From Falsiroseomonas frigidaquae (GTDB lineage: Bacteria > Pseudomonadota > Alphaproteobacteria > Acetobacterales > Acetobacteraceae): a DNA stretch of 64,000 bases. Both the position numbers and the translations under genes were made by a program. The stretch lies in contig NZ_JAAVTX010000005.1 in the NCBI RefSeq assembly GCF_012163145.1, forward strand, positions 372,001 through 436,000, read 5' to 3'. The notes beneath the pieces were generated by a model. It made no database searches and was not told where the DNA came from. It worked only from the letters and a program-made list of their open reading frames with translations. Shown in pieces: positions 38,525-47,610 of this stretch. Each line of letters opens with the position of its first letter. The first letter of the stretch is position 1.

Positions 38525-40003
38525 TCAGGTTCCGATGCCGCCAAGGGCGAGATACTTGATCTCGAGATAATCATCGATTCCGTACTTGGAACCTTCCCGC
38601 CCCAATCCGCTTTCCTTCACCCCGCCAAACGGGGCGACCTCGGTGGAGATGATGCCCTCGTTGATCCCGATGATGCCGGCCTCGATCGCCTCAGCCACGC
38701 GGAAGATGCGGCCGATATCGCGGGAGTAGAAGTAGGCAGCCAACCCAAACTCGCTGTCATTGGCCAGCTTCACCGCCTCGTCTTCCGTCTTGAAACGGAA
38801 CAGCGGCGCGACCGGGCCAAAGGTCTCTTCGCGGAAAACCTGTGCGTTATGTGGCACGTCGGCCAGGATTGTCGGCTGGAAGAAGTTGCCGCCGCGCTCA
38901 TGGCGCTTGCCGCCTGTGACGATGCTGGCGCCCTTGGCGGTGGCGTCGGCGATATGCTCCTCCACCTTCTTCACCGCGTCCGCATTGATCAGTGGGCCCT
39001 GGGTGACACCCGGCTCCATGCCATCGCCGACCTTGAGACCCTCCACAGCAGCCTTCAGCTTCTGGGCGAAGGCATCGAAAACTCCGTCCTGGACCAGAAT
39101 GCGGTTCGCACAGACGCAGGTCTGGCCGGTATTGCGGTACTTGGACGCCATGGTGCCCTGCACTGCCGCATCGAGGTCGGCGTCATCGAAGACGATGAAG
39201 GGCGCGTTGCCACCAAGCTCCATCGACGTCTTCTTGATGGTCGGCGCGCACTGCGCCAGCAGCTTCCGGCCGACCTCAGTGGAGCCGGTGAAGGACAGCT
39301 TCCTGACCATTGGATTCGATGTCAGCTCGCCGCCCGTCTCGCCAGCAGGACCGGTAATGACGTTGCACACGCCTGGCGGCATGCCCGCCCGCTCCGCCAG
39401 CACCGCCAAGGCCAGGGCGCTGAAGGGGGTCTGGGAGGCAGGACGGATCACGCCAGTGCAACCCGCGGCCCAGCCCGGACCAGCCTTGCGGGTGATCATG
39501 GCGGCGGGGAAATTCCACGGGGTGATCGCCGCGAAGACGCCAATCGGTTCCTTCAGCACCAGGATCCGGCGACCCTTTGCGTTCTGCGGGATGGTATCGC
39601 CGTAGATCCGCTTCGCTTCCTCGGCGAACCACTCGATGAAGGATGCCGCATAGGCGATCTCGCCCTTGCTCTCGGTGAGCGGCTTGCCCTGTTCCGCCGT
39701 CATGATGGCAGCCAGGTCATCCGTATTGGCCAGCATCAGGTCGTTGAGCTTGCGGAGGATGGCGGCGCGATCCTTGGCAAGCATGGCGCGCCATCCGCCA
39801 AAGGCCGCCTGCGCCGCCTCGATCGCCCGGCGGGTCTCGGCGGCGCCTAGTGCCGGCACCTCGCCAATCACCTCGCCATTGGCAGGGTTGCGGACGGCGA
39901 TGGTCTTGCCGCTATCCGCCTGAATCCACTTGCCGCCAACGCAGTTTGCCTGCCGGAACAGGTCGGGGTCCTTCAGCGGCAGCTTGCCCGTGACGTCCAG
40001 CAT
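38525..40003 (-). CDS. gabD: NAD(P)-dependent succinate-semialdehyde dehydrogenase
   Basis: Oxidises succinate semialdehyde to succinate, 492 residues. The ALDH catalytic Glu is in SMELGGNAPFIVFDDADL and the Cys in NTGQTCVCANRILVQ, both of the GabD type; the C-terminal FGGVKESGLGREGSKYG is canonical. One oddity: the cofactor-binding Lys of the usual LKPAS motif is Arg here (GVIRPASQTPFSAL, codon CGT), and the preceding stretch GPGWAAGCTG also deviates from GPALAAGCTM. This may alter NAD/NADP preference (inference). Followed by gor. Confidence 0.92.
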   Translation of the reverse strand: MLDVTGKLPLKDPDLFRQANCVGGKWIQADSGKTIAVRNPANGEVIGEVPALGAAETRRAIEAAQAAFGGWRAMLAKDRAAILRKLNDLMLANTDDLAAIMTAEQGKPLTESKGEIAYAASFIEWFAEEAKRIYGDTIPQNAKGRRILVLKEPIGVFAAITPWNFPAAMITRKAGPGWAAGCTGVIRPASQTPFSALALAVLAERAGMPPGVCNVITGPAGETGGELTSNPMVRKLSFTGSTEVGRKLLAQCAPTIKKTSMELGGNAPFIVFDDADLDAAVQGTMASKYRNTGQTCVCANRILVQDGVFDAFAQKLKAAVEGLKVGDGMEPGVTQGPLINADAVKKVEEHIADATAKGASIVTGGKRHERGGNFFQPTILADVPHNAQVFREETFGPVAPLFRFKTEDEAVKLANDSEFGLAAYFYSRDIGRIFRVAEAIEAGIIGINEGIISTEVAPFGGVKESGLGREGSKYGIDDYLEIKYLALGGIGT

Positions 40004-40074
40004 GTCGGCTTTCCTTCCCTCGGTACCCGCCGAAGATAGAACTTCGGCGGACCGATGTCAGGGGCCGAGCAACT

Positions 40075-41898
40075 TCACTCGACCGTCACGCTCTTGGCCA
40101 GGTTGCGCGGCTGGTCCACATCCGTCCCCTTCAGCACCGCGACATGATAGGCCAGCACCTGCACCGGAATGGCGTGCAGGATCGGCGCGGCGAAGGGGTG
40201 CACCGTCGGCAACTCGATCACCCGTTCGGCGAAGCCACGCAAGGCCTTGGCGCCCACCGCATCCGTGAAGGCCATGATCCGCCCGCCGCGGGCCGCCGCT
40301 TCCTGGAGGTTCGACGCCGTCTTCTCGAACAGCGGCCCGCTGGGGCAAAGCGCAATCACGGGCACGGCCGTGTCGATCAGCGCAATGGGGCCGTGTTTCA
40401 TCTCGCCGGCCGGGTAGCCCTCGGCATGGATGTAGGACAGTTCCTTCAGCTTCAGCGCGCCCTCCATGGCGATCGGCATCAGCGCGCCGCGGCCGAGGAA
40501 CAGCACGTCCCGCGCCTTCGCCACTTCCGCCGCCATCGCGCGGATCTCCGCATCCTTCTCCAGGATCAGCGCGGCATGGCCAGGCACTTCGGTCAGCGTC
40601 GAGGCCAGCAGCCGCGCAGTCGCCTCATCCAGCGTGCCGCGGGCGCGGCCGAAGCCGATGGCCAGGCAAGCCAGCAGCGCAAGCTGCGCCGTGAAGGCCT
40701 TGGTCGAAGCCACGCCGATCTCGGGCCCCGCCACGGTCAGCAGCGCGCCGTCGCTTTCGCGCGCCATGCTGCTTTCCGGCACATTCACCACCGAGAGCAC
40801 CTTCTGCCCGCCCTGCTGCAGCAGGCGGAGCGCCGCCATGGTGTCCGCCGTCTCACCGGATTGCGAGACCAGGATCGCCCCCCCCCCTTCGGCCAGCGGT
40901 GGCTCCCGATAACGTAGCTCGCTCGCGACATCGGCATCGACCGGGATACGGGCGAGCTGTTCGATCCAGTACCGCCCGACCTGCGCCGCCAGGAAGGCGC
41001 TGCCGCAGGCGGACATGGTCAGGCGTGGCACGGTGGCGGGATCGAAGGGCAGCGGTGGCAGAGCCACGGCACGGGTCGCGGGGTCCAGATACTGCTGCAG
41101 CGTGTCGCCGAGGACGGCTGGGTGCTCGTGCAGCTCCTTCTCCATGAAGTGCCGGAAATTGCCCTTGCCAACCGCGGCGCCGGAGACCGACGTCAGCCGG
41201 ATGGCCCGCGCCACCGGTTGATCCGATGAATCATGGAAGACGGCGTCGCTGTCGGAGACGACGGCCCAGTCACCTTCTTCCAGATAAGCGATGCGGCGCG
41301 TCAGCGGCGCCAGGGCCAGCGCGTCGGAACCCACGAACATCTCGCCATCGCCGTAGCCGATTGCCAACGGCGCGCCTTGCCTGGCCGCGATCAGCATGCG
41401 TGGGTGGCCGGCGAACATCATGGCCAGGGCGAAAGCGCCATGCACGCGGCGCAGCGCCGCGGCCGCCGCCTGCGCCGGCGTCGCGCCCTGCTGCAGGTGC
41501 CAATCCACCAGCCGCGCGAAAGTCTCGGTATCCGTCTCCGTCTCGAATTCCTGGCCCTTCGCCTCCAGCTCCGCGCGCAGTTCCGCGTGGTTCTCGATGA
41601 TGCCGTTATGCACCACGCTCACGCGCGGCGTGCCGTGCGGGTGCGCGTTGCGTTCCACCGGCGCGCCATGCGTTGCCCAGCGGGTGTGGCCGATGCCAGT
41701 CGTGCCGGACAGCGGCGTACGCTCCAGCACCTCCGCAAGGTTGATCAGCTTGCCTTCGGCCCGCCGCCGATCGATGTGGCCATTGACCAGCGTTGCCACG
41801 CCTGCGCTGTCATAGCCGCGATATTCCAGGCGTCGCAGCGCCTCCAGCAGGCGCGGCGCTGCCGCCTCGCGACCCACGACTCCGACAATGCCGCACAT
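40075..41898 (-). CDS. glmS: glutamine-fructose-6-phosphate transaminase (isomerizing)
   Basis: Makes glucosamine-6-phosphate for peptidoglycan and LPS. 607 residues. Cys2 nucleophile in MCGIVGVVG, EYRGYDSAGVA, glutaminase residues in HTRWATHG and HNGIIENH; two SIS domains with SMSACGSAFLAAQ-type and LVSQSGETADTMAAL; C-terminal HAEGYPAGEMKHGPIAL and NLAKSVTVE. A ten-base G run (minus strand, 40878-40887) encodes the Gly triplet before AILVSQSG. One-base overlap with glmU (TGATG). Confidence 0.97.
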   Translation of the reverse strand: MCGIVGVVGREAAAPRLLEALRRLEYRGYDSAGVATLVNGHIDRRRAEGKLINLAEVLERTPLSGTTGIGHTRWATHGAPVERNAHPHGTPRVSVVHNGIIENHAELRAELEAKGQEFETETDTETFARLVDWHLQQGATPAQAAAAALRRVHGAFALAMMFAGHPRMLIAARQGAPLAIGYGDGEMFVGSDALALAPLTRRIAYLEEGDWAVVSDSDAVFHDSSDQPVARAIRLTSVSGAAVGKGNFRHFMEKELHEHPAVLGDTLQQYLDPATRAVALPPLPFDPATVPRLTMSACGSAFLAAQVGRYWIEQLARIPVDADVASELRYREPPLAEGGGAILVSQSGETADTMAALRLLQQGGQKVLSVVNVPESSMARESDGALLTVAGPEIGVASTKAFTAQLALLACLAIGFGRARGTLDEATARLLASTLTEVPGHAALILEKDAEIRAMAAEVAKARDVLFLGRGALMPIAMEGALKLKELSYIHAEGYPAGEMKHGPIALIDTAVPVIALCPSGPLFEKTASNLQEAAARGGRIMAFTDAVGAKALRGFAERVIELPTVHPFAAPILHAIPVQVLAYHVAVLKGTDVDQPRNLAKSVTVE

Positions 41899-43208
41899 CA
41901 GGCCTTCACTCCCTTTCCGCGAAAGCCACGCCCAGCCTTATTCGCCTGCCGCCCGCGCGCGATGGCCATCGCATCGTCCGGCACATCCTCAGTGATCACG
42001 CTGCCGGCGGCGACCAGCGCTCGCGCGCCCACCCGCACCGGCGCCACAAGCGCCGTATCCGATCCGATGAAGGCGCCGGCGCCGATCTGGGTCCGGTGCT
42101 TGTTCACGCCGTCGTAATTGCAGGTGATGGTGCCGGCGCCGATATTCGCTCCGGCGCCAATCTCCGCGTCGCCGAGGTAGCTCAGATGGTTCGCCTTGGC
42201 GCCTTCTCCCAGCACCGCGGCCTTCAGTTCGACGAAATTGCCGACATGCGCGTGCCGTTCGACCCGCGTGCCAGGGCGCAGCCGGGCAAAGGGGCCGATC
42301 ACGGCGCCGGACCGGACGACGCAGCCCTCCAGATGGCTGAAGGCGCGGATTTCCACCCCATCCTCCAACAGCACATCGGGGCCGAAGACCACGTTTGGAC
42401 CTATGGTGACATCCTGCCCGAGCCGCGTGTCGAAGGCGAAGGTGACGCTTTCGGGTTGGATCAGCGTGGCGCCGGCTTCCATCGCTGCAAGTCGCAGACG
42501 GGCCTGCACCGCGGCCTCGGCGGCGGCAAGCTCGACCCGGCTGTTGATGCCGCGAAGCTCGGCCTCCGGCGCCTCGATCGCCACCACACGCTGACCCGCC
42601 TGCCGCGCCAGGGCGACGATGTCGGTCAGGTAGTACTCGCCCTTGGCGTTTTCGTTGCGGATCGCGCGCAGCCAGCCGAACAGGTCGGCGGCCGGCGCGC
42701 AGATCACCCCGGCATTGCACAACCCGACGGCGCGCTCCTCCGCCGTCGCGTCCGCCCATTCGACGACCCGCTCCACCTCCCCCGCCGCATTGGTCAGCAC
42801 GCGGCCATAGCGCCCGGGCTCGGCGGGCCGCATGGCGACCAGCGCCAACCCCGCACTTCCGCGCGCCGCGGCCAGCCGGCGCAGGGTATCCGGCGTGATG
42901 AGCGGGTTGTCGGCGTAGAGCACCGCCACATCGCCGGCAAAATCCTCCAGCAGCGATGCTGCCTGGAGGGCCGCATGGCCAGTGCCCAGCCGCTCCGCCT
43001 GCACAACCACCGGATGTGGATCAGCTGCGCGCTGCAATTCAGGCATCTCCGGCCCGATCACGACCACGGCCCGGTCGAAGACCTCCGTCGCCGCGGACAG
43101 GATGTGTTGCAGCATCGGGCGGGCCGCGATCGGGTGCAGGGCCTTGGGAAGGCGGGACCGCATGCGGGTCCCGAGCCCGGCAGCGAGGATGACGGCGGCA
43201 ATGTTCAT
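41898..43208 (-). CDS. glmU: bifunctional GlmU (uridylyltransferase/GlcN-1-P acetyltransferase)
   Basis: Converts GlcN-1-P to UDP-GlcNAc, 436 residues. The N-terminal pyrophosphorylase has AAVILAAGLGTRMRSRLPK, GTGHAALQAA and YADNPLI. The C-terminal left-handed beta-helix of hexapeptide repeats includes NFVELKAAVLGEGAKANHLS, GAGTITCNYDGVNKHRTQIG and FIGSDTALVAPV. The ATG at 43208 fits the family start NIAAVILAAG. It precedes glmS, giving two consecutive steps of amino-sugar synthesis in one transcript. Confidence 0.96.
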   Translation of the reverse strand: MNIAAVILAAGLGTRMRSRLPKALHPIAARPMLQHILSAATEVFDRAVVVIGPEMPELQRAADPHPVVVQAERLGTGHAALQAASLLEDFAGDVAVLYADNPLITPDTLRRLAAARGSAGLALVAMRPAEPGRYGRVLTNAAGEVERVVEWADATAEERAVGLCNAGVICAPAADLFGWLRAIRNENAKGEYYLTDIVALARQAGQRVVAIEAPEAELRGINSRVELAAAEAAVQARLRLAAMEAGATLIQPESVTFAFDTRLGQDVTIGPNVVFGPDVLLEDGVEIRAFSHLEGCVVRSGAVIGPFARLRPGTRVERHAHVGNFVELKAAVLGEGAKANHLSYLGDAEIGAGANIGAGTITCNYDGVNKHRTQIGAGAFIGSDTALVAPVRVGARALVAAGSVITEDVPDDAMAIARGRQANKAGRGFRGKGVKA

Positions 43209-43322
43209 GCCCCCCCGGTAATCCGACCTCGCATCGCGCCGCAAGGTGGCGCTGGTCACGTCCCGTTGCGCGGCGTAACGACGACGGCTTGCCGGTGCCG
43301 GCGCGCAGGCTTATCGGGGGCC

Positions 43323-43973
43323 ATGCATCCGATCGCCGTCTTCGACCTCGATGGCACGCTGGTGGACAGCGCGCCAGACCTTCACGCCGCCCTGGATCGC
43401 CTGATGGCGACGCGGGACCTGCCCGGCTTCGCACGAGCGGAGGTGGTCGCAATGATAGGCGATGGCGCCAAGGTGCTGGTGGAACGGGCGCTGGCAGCGC
43501 GCGGCCTGCCCTTCGACCAGCCTGCGCTGGACCACTTTCTCGAAGACTACGGCGCGCATGCCGCAGTGGAGACCGCCCCCTTCGCCGGCATCCGGGATAC
43601 GCTGGAGGCCCTGCTCCAGGACGGATGGCGCCTTGCCGTTTGCACCAACAAGCCGGTTGCGCCAGCGATCACGTTGTTGCGGGAACTCGGCCTGGCGGAT
43701 GGCTTCGCCGCCATCGGCGGCGGTGACTCCTACCCGACCCGCAAGCCAGACCCCGCCCACCTGCTTGCCACCTTGCGCGATGCTGGTGGCAAGGCGGAGC
43801 GCGCGGTGATGATCGGCGACCATCACAACGACATGGCGGCGGCGAAGGGGGCCGGCGTACGCCCGATCTTCGCTGGATGGGGCTACGGACCCGTTGCCAT
43901 GGCGGCGGGCGCGCCAATCGCCATTACTCCAGCCGAGTTGCCGGCGCTATTGGCGACGCTGCGCGACGGCTGA
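43323..43973 (+). CDS. gph: HAD phosphatase, phosphoglycolate phosphatase type
   Basis: 216 residues. HAD motif I VFDLDGTLVDSAPDLHAALD (nucleophile Asp), motif II LAVCTNKP, motif III/IV KPDPAHLLATL and VMIGDHHNDMAAAKGAG. The alpha-helical cap and length match Gph, which removes 2-phosphoglycolate formed in DNA repair or by oxygenation; specificity is inferred. Divergent from glmU with a 114-base gap. The 3' end overlaps the convergent DUF3108 gene by 27 bases. Confidence 0.88.
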   Translation: MHPIAVFDLDGTLVDSAPDLHAALDRLMATRDLPGFARAEVVAMIGDGAKVLVERALAARGLPFDQPALDHFLEDYGAHAAVETAPFAGIRDTLEALLQDGWRLAVCTNKPVAPAITLLRELGLADGFAAIGGGDSYPTRKPDPAHLLATLRDAGGKAERAVMIGDHHNDMAAAKGAGVRPIFAGWGYGPVAMAAGAPIAITPAELPALLATLRDG

Positions 43974-44756
43974 GGCCTCGGCCCGTAGCAGGACCGCCGT
44001 CGCGGTTCCGAACCAGCGGCTCGGCATCTCGATCCTCACCGGGATTGGCGGCGCGCCGGCAAAGGGTGCGGCAATCCAGGCCGTGCCGCGCTGTGGCGCA
44101 GCAGCCTGATCGCGAGGCTGGTCGCGCATGAAGCCAGCCACCAGCCGTCCCTCAAAGCTGCAGCGCAGCGCCTCGCCATGCCAGGCGGCGCGCCAGGGGC
44201 GGATCAACTCTCGTCCATAGGTCGAGATCGCGAAGTCACTCCGACGCCTTCCGTCGTAGACTGGCGCCTGTCCTTCGCAGGCACCACTCCCGGCCACGAT
44301 GCGGGACAGCAGTGCCATCGCCGACAGCGCATCGATCGTGCCGCGCCGCACCTCGACCGGCACCGCTTCCCGCTCCTCGTCATTGGGGGGGACCAGCGCC
44401 TCGACAACCGGGTTCCCGCCCGACCAGCCTAGGACCACCAGCCGGTCCTTCCCCCGCCATACCCCCTGCGAGCGATAGCTGGACGGCAGCGCGCTGCCGC
44501 GGCCCCAGGACCCGGTTGCGCTGGCCACCTGCTCGCCTGAGATAAAGGCTGCAGCGACGCCTCGGGTCCGCATCCGGGTCTCGATACGGTAGCCGGCCTG
44601 GTTGATCTCGAAATCCGCCTCCATCTGCAGCACGGTCATGCCCGCGGCATAGACATCGTAGATGGCGCGAATGGATTCCGCCGCCGCGCCGCGCGGCACA
44701 AGCGTCAGGCCAAGCAGGCCAGCGAGGAACCAGGAGCAATGGCGCATGTCCGTCAT
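43947..44756 (-). CDS. DUF3108 periplasmic protein
   Basis: About 269 residues with a signal peptide (MRHCSWFLAGLLGLTLVPRG, cleavage AAA). The mature part follows the DUF3108 pattern: YDVYAAGMTVLQMEADFEIN, GYRIETRMRTRGVAAAFIS, SYRSQGVWRGKDR, then CEGQAPVYDGRRRSDF and PVRIEMPSRWFGTATAVLL. Proteins of this family are predicted envelope proteins with a beta-rich, lipocalin-like fold and unproven function. Two in-frame ATGs (44756, 44747) are possible. Tail overlaps gph. Confidence 0.82.
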   Translation of the reverse strand: MTDMRHCSWFLAGLLGLTLVPRGAAAESIRAIYDVYAAGMTVLQMEADFEINQAGYRIETRMRTRGVAAAFISGEQVASATGSWGRGSALPSSYRSQGVWRGKDRLVVLGWSGGNPVVEALVPPNDEEREAVPVEVRRGTIDALSAMALLSRIVAGSGACEGQAPVYDGRRRSDFAISTYGRELIRPWRAAWHGEALRCSFEGRLVAGFMRDQPRDQAAAPQRGTAWIAAPFAGAPPIPVRIEMPSRWFGTATAVLLRAEASAVAQRRQ

Positions 44757-44797
44757 ATCGTCCGGGTGCTGCGCTTTCCAAGGACCCGGCGCCCCGC

Positions 44798-44826
44798 TTG
44801 ACACACCCCGTCCCTGGCATTATCCC
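44798..44826 (+). promoter_or_regulatory. sigma-70-type promoter of tRNA-Val
   Basis: TTGACA (44798-44803), a 17-base spacer, then TATCCC (44821-44826). Transcription would start near 44833, eight bases before the mature tRNA. Confidence 0.65.
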
Positions 44827-44840
44827 CCGCACCCCAGGAT

Positions 44841-44915
44841 GGGCGCGTAGCTCAGCGGGAGAGCATCGCCTTCACACGGCGGGGGTCGTAGGTTCAATCC
44901 CTACCGCGCCCACCA
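44841..44915 (+). tRNA. tRNA-Val (anticodon CAC)
   Basis: 75 bases that fold into a full cloverleaf. The acceptor stem GGGCGCG pairs with CGCGCCC, followed by discriminator A and an encoded CCA. D arm GCTC-AGCGGGA-GAGC; anticodon stem TCGCC/GGCGG around loop TTCACAC with anticodon CAC (reads GTG); variable loop of 5; T arm GTAGG-TTCAATC-CCTAC. A promoter lies just upstream. Confidence 0.95.
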
Positions 44916-44984
44916 TCCTGGCTCTCATACAAGATCGTCGCGGAATGCCGGAGGGGCCGATGCCCCCCCGAACACTTCCGCTGC

Positions 44985-45593
44985 TCAGTTCGCCGGCGCG
45001 GCGGACGGAGAGTTGCCTTGCTCGGCAGGGCCACGTTCACCGGCACCGCGTTCACCGGCACCACGTTCGCCGGCACCCCGGTTGTGGTGCTGGCCGTGCC
45101 GCGGACCGCGATGGCGGGGACGGACCTCCTCCCGAGTCAGCGCACCATCGCTGTTCACGTCACGTGCGCGGAACATCGCTTCGGCGAAGGGCCGGATTTC
45201 CTCCAGATTCACCTTGCCGTCGCTGTTCGCGTCGAGAGCGCGGAACATACCCTGGCCATGACGCTCCATGCCGCGGCCGGCGCGGCGATCGGCAGCACCC
45301 GCCCTGCCGCGGCTGCCCATCTGGGTCTCCGCGAAGGCGCGCATCTCCTCAACGGTCACGCCGCCATCACGGTCGGCATCGACCTCCTGGAAACGCGCCT
45401 GGAGCCAGGCCCATCCCTCGTCGCGGCTGACGCGGCTGTCACCGTTCGAATCGGCGCGGGCGAAAGCCTCACCCATGGCGAAGCCGCGGCCCCCGTTGCC
45501 CGGCCCGGGGCCGGGCTGGGCGATGGCCGGCAGCGCACCCGCGACAACGGCCAGTGCGGCACCGGCGAGAATGGCGATCCTCATGGACTTCAT
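44985..45593 (-). CDS. secreted EF-hand protein
   Basis: 202 residues with a signal peptide (RIAILAGAALAVVAGALPA, then IAQPG). Four calcium-binding loops are visible: DSNGDSRVSRDE, DADRDGGVTVEE, DANSDGKVNLEE and DVNSDGALTREE, so it probably binds calcium in the periplasm. The tail is low complexity: basic/His-rich HRGPRHGQHHN, then GAGERGAGERG repeats. Three ATGs are close together; AAAGGAG is spaced correctly only for the one at 45593. Function beyond calcium binding is unknown. Confidence 0.85.
   Translation of the reverse strand: MKSMRIAILAGAALAVVAGALPAIAQPGPGPGNGGRGFAMGEAFARADSNGDSRVSRDEGWAWLQARFQEVDADRDGGVTVEEMRAFAETQMGSRGRAGAADRRAGRGMERHGQGMFRALDANSDGKVNLEEIRPFAEAMFRARDVNSDGALTREEVRPRHRGPRHGQHHNRGAGERGAGERGAGERGPAEQGNSPSAAPAN
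45035..45079. repeat. three tandem 15-bp repeats in the EF-hand gene
   Basis: The unit GTTCACCGGCACCRC occurs three times in a row (45035, 45050, 45065), the last with two changes. It encodes the GERGA repeats on the minus strand; copy number can change without shifting the frame. Confidence 0.85.
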
Positions 45594-45737
45594 CTTCATC
45601 TCCTTTGGCCGGCCCAACACCGGCGGCAGGAGAAAGATGGGGCGTGCCTGCAACAGGCGCGTGTCGAAGCGGGGGGCATCGCGTGAGGAAGCGTAACGCC
45701 CCGTAGCAAGCTCGATGAGACCGCGTGGCGGCTCAAA

Positions 45738-47138
45738 TCAGCCGCGTTCGGGAGTTCCCGGTTCGCCTAAATCCCACCACAGGCCCGCAAAGCTGGCGAT
45801 GCCCTCGCGCGCTGCCGAGATCAGCAGGTGCTCGTCAGGCCCGTGCTGCTTGCAGCCGTTGTAGCTGTGGGGAATCCAGACGAGCGGCACGCCGAGGTGG
45901 TCGACGAAAACATCGCCCGGCAGGCCGCCCGAACTGCTGGGGATGATCTGCACTCGCTTATTGAGCGTCCGTGCGACAGACGCCTGCGCCCAGCCCACCC
46001 AGGGATGATCGGGTGCCGTACGGCTGGCAGGCATCCGGATGAAGGCGTTCTCGATCCGCACATCCTCCAGCCGATGCGCATCCAGATGTGCCCGCAGCGC
46101 GGCCTCGAAGCGATCGGGCTCGGCATCAACCGTGTAGCGGATCTGGCAATGCGCCCGTGCATCCGGCGCCACGGCATTCACCGGATTCTCCGGCCGGCCG
46201 GACACCATGGCAAGGACGATGAAGCTGTTCCAGCCGTAGATCTTCTCGGCGGAGGTCAAGCCGGGTTCACCCCATTGCGGGTCGATCGTCGCGGCGCCGT
46301 CACCGCCACCAACTGGGCAGCCTTCGAGCACGGCCTTCACACGCGGCGGCACGCCCTGCCGCGGCAACCAGTCACGCACCAGGATCTTGCCGTCGCGATC
46401 CATGATGGTGGACAGGGCGTGAGCAAGAAGGATGGCCGGGTCCGTGGTCAGCCCACCCCAATGGCCCGAATGCACGCCACCCTCGCGCAACTTCACCACC
46501 AGGTCGAAATGGTAGGTACCGCGCGTGCCGGTGGCGATCGTCGGCACCTCCGGCTCCACCCGCGGCCCATCGGATGCAATCAATGCGTCTGCAGCAAGTT
46601 CCTTGGCATGCATGGCGATGAATTCCCGCAGGCCCCGCGAACCACGCTCCTCCGCCGTCTCGATCACCAGCTTCACATTGGCACCCAGCCGTCCGCCGCG
46701 CTCCGCCAGCACCGCTTCCAATGCGGCAAGATTGAGAGCGTGCTGCCCCTTGTTGTCGGCGGTGCCGCGGCCGTACCAGCGGCCGTCTTCCCGCGTCAGC
46801 TTCCAGGGCGAAAGCCCCGCGCGCCACTGATCCTCCAGGCCGCGGACCGTGTCGCCATGGCCATACAGCAGCACCGTGGGTCGCGCCGGATCCTCGATAC
46901 GGATCGCGCTGAGAATGGGGCCAAACCCCGGCAGCGGGTTGGGCGATATCGACACTTCGAAGCCCAGCCGCTCCAGCCAAGGCTGCATCGCCTCCCCGAG
47001 ATAGGCAGCCAGCGCCGGCGCGCCGGCTTCCTCCTGCGAGGTCGAAGGCACAGCGACCAGGTCGGAGAGCAACCGCTCGAAGCCGCCATCGTCGAAAAAA
47101 GCCATAGCGCGCCCGACAGCGCCCTCACGCGTGCTCAT
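45738..47138 (-). CDS. M20 family metallopeptidase
   Basis: 466-residue zinc exopeptidase (dipeptidase/carboxypeptidase type). Metal-site His in LLYGHGDTVRG, bridging Asp in GRGTADNKGQHALN, catalytic Glu in IETAEERGSRGLREF, further ligand Asp in ASDGPRVEP, and the distal His in WIPHSYNGCKQHGPDEH. The dimerisation domain includes REGGVHSGHWGGLTTDP. The frame continues far upstream, but the ATG at 47138 precedes the family N-terminus; MAFFDDGG at 47105 is an alternative. Substrate unknown; probably a small peptide or acylated amino acid. Confidence 0.9.
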   Translation of the reverse strand: MSTREGAVGRAMAFFDDGGFERLLSDLVAVPSTSQEEAGAPALAAYLGEAMQPWLERLGFEVSISPNPLPGFGPILSAIRIEDPARPTVLLYGHGDTVRGLEDQWRAGLSPWKLTREDGRWYGRGTADNKGQHALNLAALEAVLAERGGRLGANVKLVIETAEERGSRGLREFIAMHAKELAADALIASDGPRVEPEVPTIATGTRGTYHFDLVVKLREGGVHSGHWGGLTTDPAILLAHALSTIMDRDGKILVRDWLPRQGVPPRVKAVLEGCPVGGGDGAATIDPQWGEPGLTSAEKIYGWNSFIVLAMVSGRPENPVNAVAPDARAHCQIRYTVDAEPDRFEAALRAHLDAHRLEDVRIENAFIRMPASRTAPDHPWVGWAQASVARTLNKRVQIIPSSSGGLPGDVFVDHLGVPLVWIPHSYNGCKQHGPDEHLLISAAREGIASFAGLWWDLGEPGTPERG

Positions 47139-47218
47139 CTGCCCCACGATCCCCAATTCCCGTGCAGCGAAACATGGCGCAGCGCACACCGCCTGTCCAA
47201 CCGGGGCGGATCGCGCTT

Positions 47219-47554
47219 CTATCGCGTGGAGGCTGGCGCGGTGCCGGAGCCGCCGGAGCCCGGCAGGCCGCCGCCCAGCGCCACCGCTGCGGCTATCGGC
47301 AGCAGGAAAGGCAGCGCCCCGGCAGCGAGGCCGGTTCCTGCGGCGGCACCCGCGGTCATCGGGAGAGAGGAGATTTCGACGGCAGAGGCAGCGGGCGACA
47401 CCAGGGGCCGCAGGACCGCCGCGCCACGCGGCGGCACGACCACCGCCACATCCGCACCCACGACGAGGCTCTGCAGGGTCTGCGCCTGCACCCGGCCCGC
47501 GGGCAGCATCAGCATCTGCAAGGCCAGGATCAGGGCTAGGATGGCGCGCGGCAT
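47219..47554 (-). CDS. small secreted protein of unknown function
   Basis: 111 residues. A signal peptide (RAILALILALQMLMLPAG, then RVQAQ) is followed by a hydrophobic Ala/Val-rich sequence with a likely membrane segment (GALPFLLPIAAAVALGGGL) and a Gly/Ser tail. Codon use fits the neighbourhood. No family recognised. It is separated from both the peptidase and the acyl-CoA dehydrogenase, and nothing in the context gives a role. Confidence 0.55.
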   Translation of the reverse strand: MPRAILALILALQMLMLPAGRVQAQTLQSLVVGADVAVVVPPRGAAVLRPLVSPAASAVEISSLPMTAGAAAGTGLAAGALPFLLPIAAAVALGGGLPGSGGSGTAPASTR

Positions 47555-47610
47555 AAGGCCCTTGTAACCTCTCCCGCAATGCGACGTCGCCTCTATTCTG
47601 CGCCGGAAGA

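Noticed and set aside
40004-40074. Possible glmS ribozyme or regulatory RNA near glmS
   Set aside because: The upstream side of glmS overlaps glmU, so there is no leader; the 3' gap is only about 70 bases with no recognisable fold.
44916-44984. Hairpin GGGGC-CGAT-GCCCC after tRNA-Val as a terminator
   Set aside because: Short stem and no T-run follow it; not convincing.
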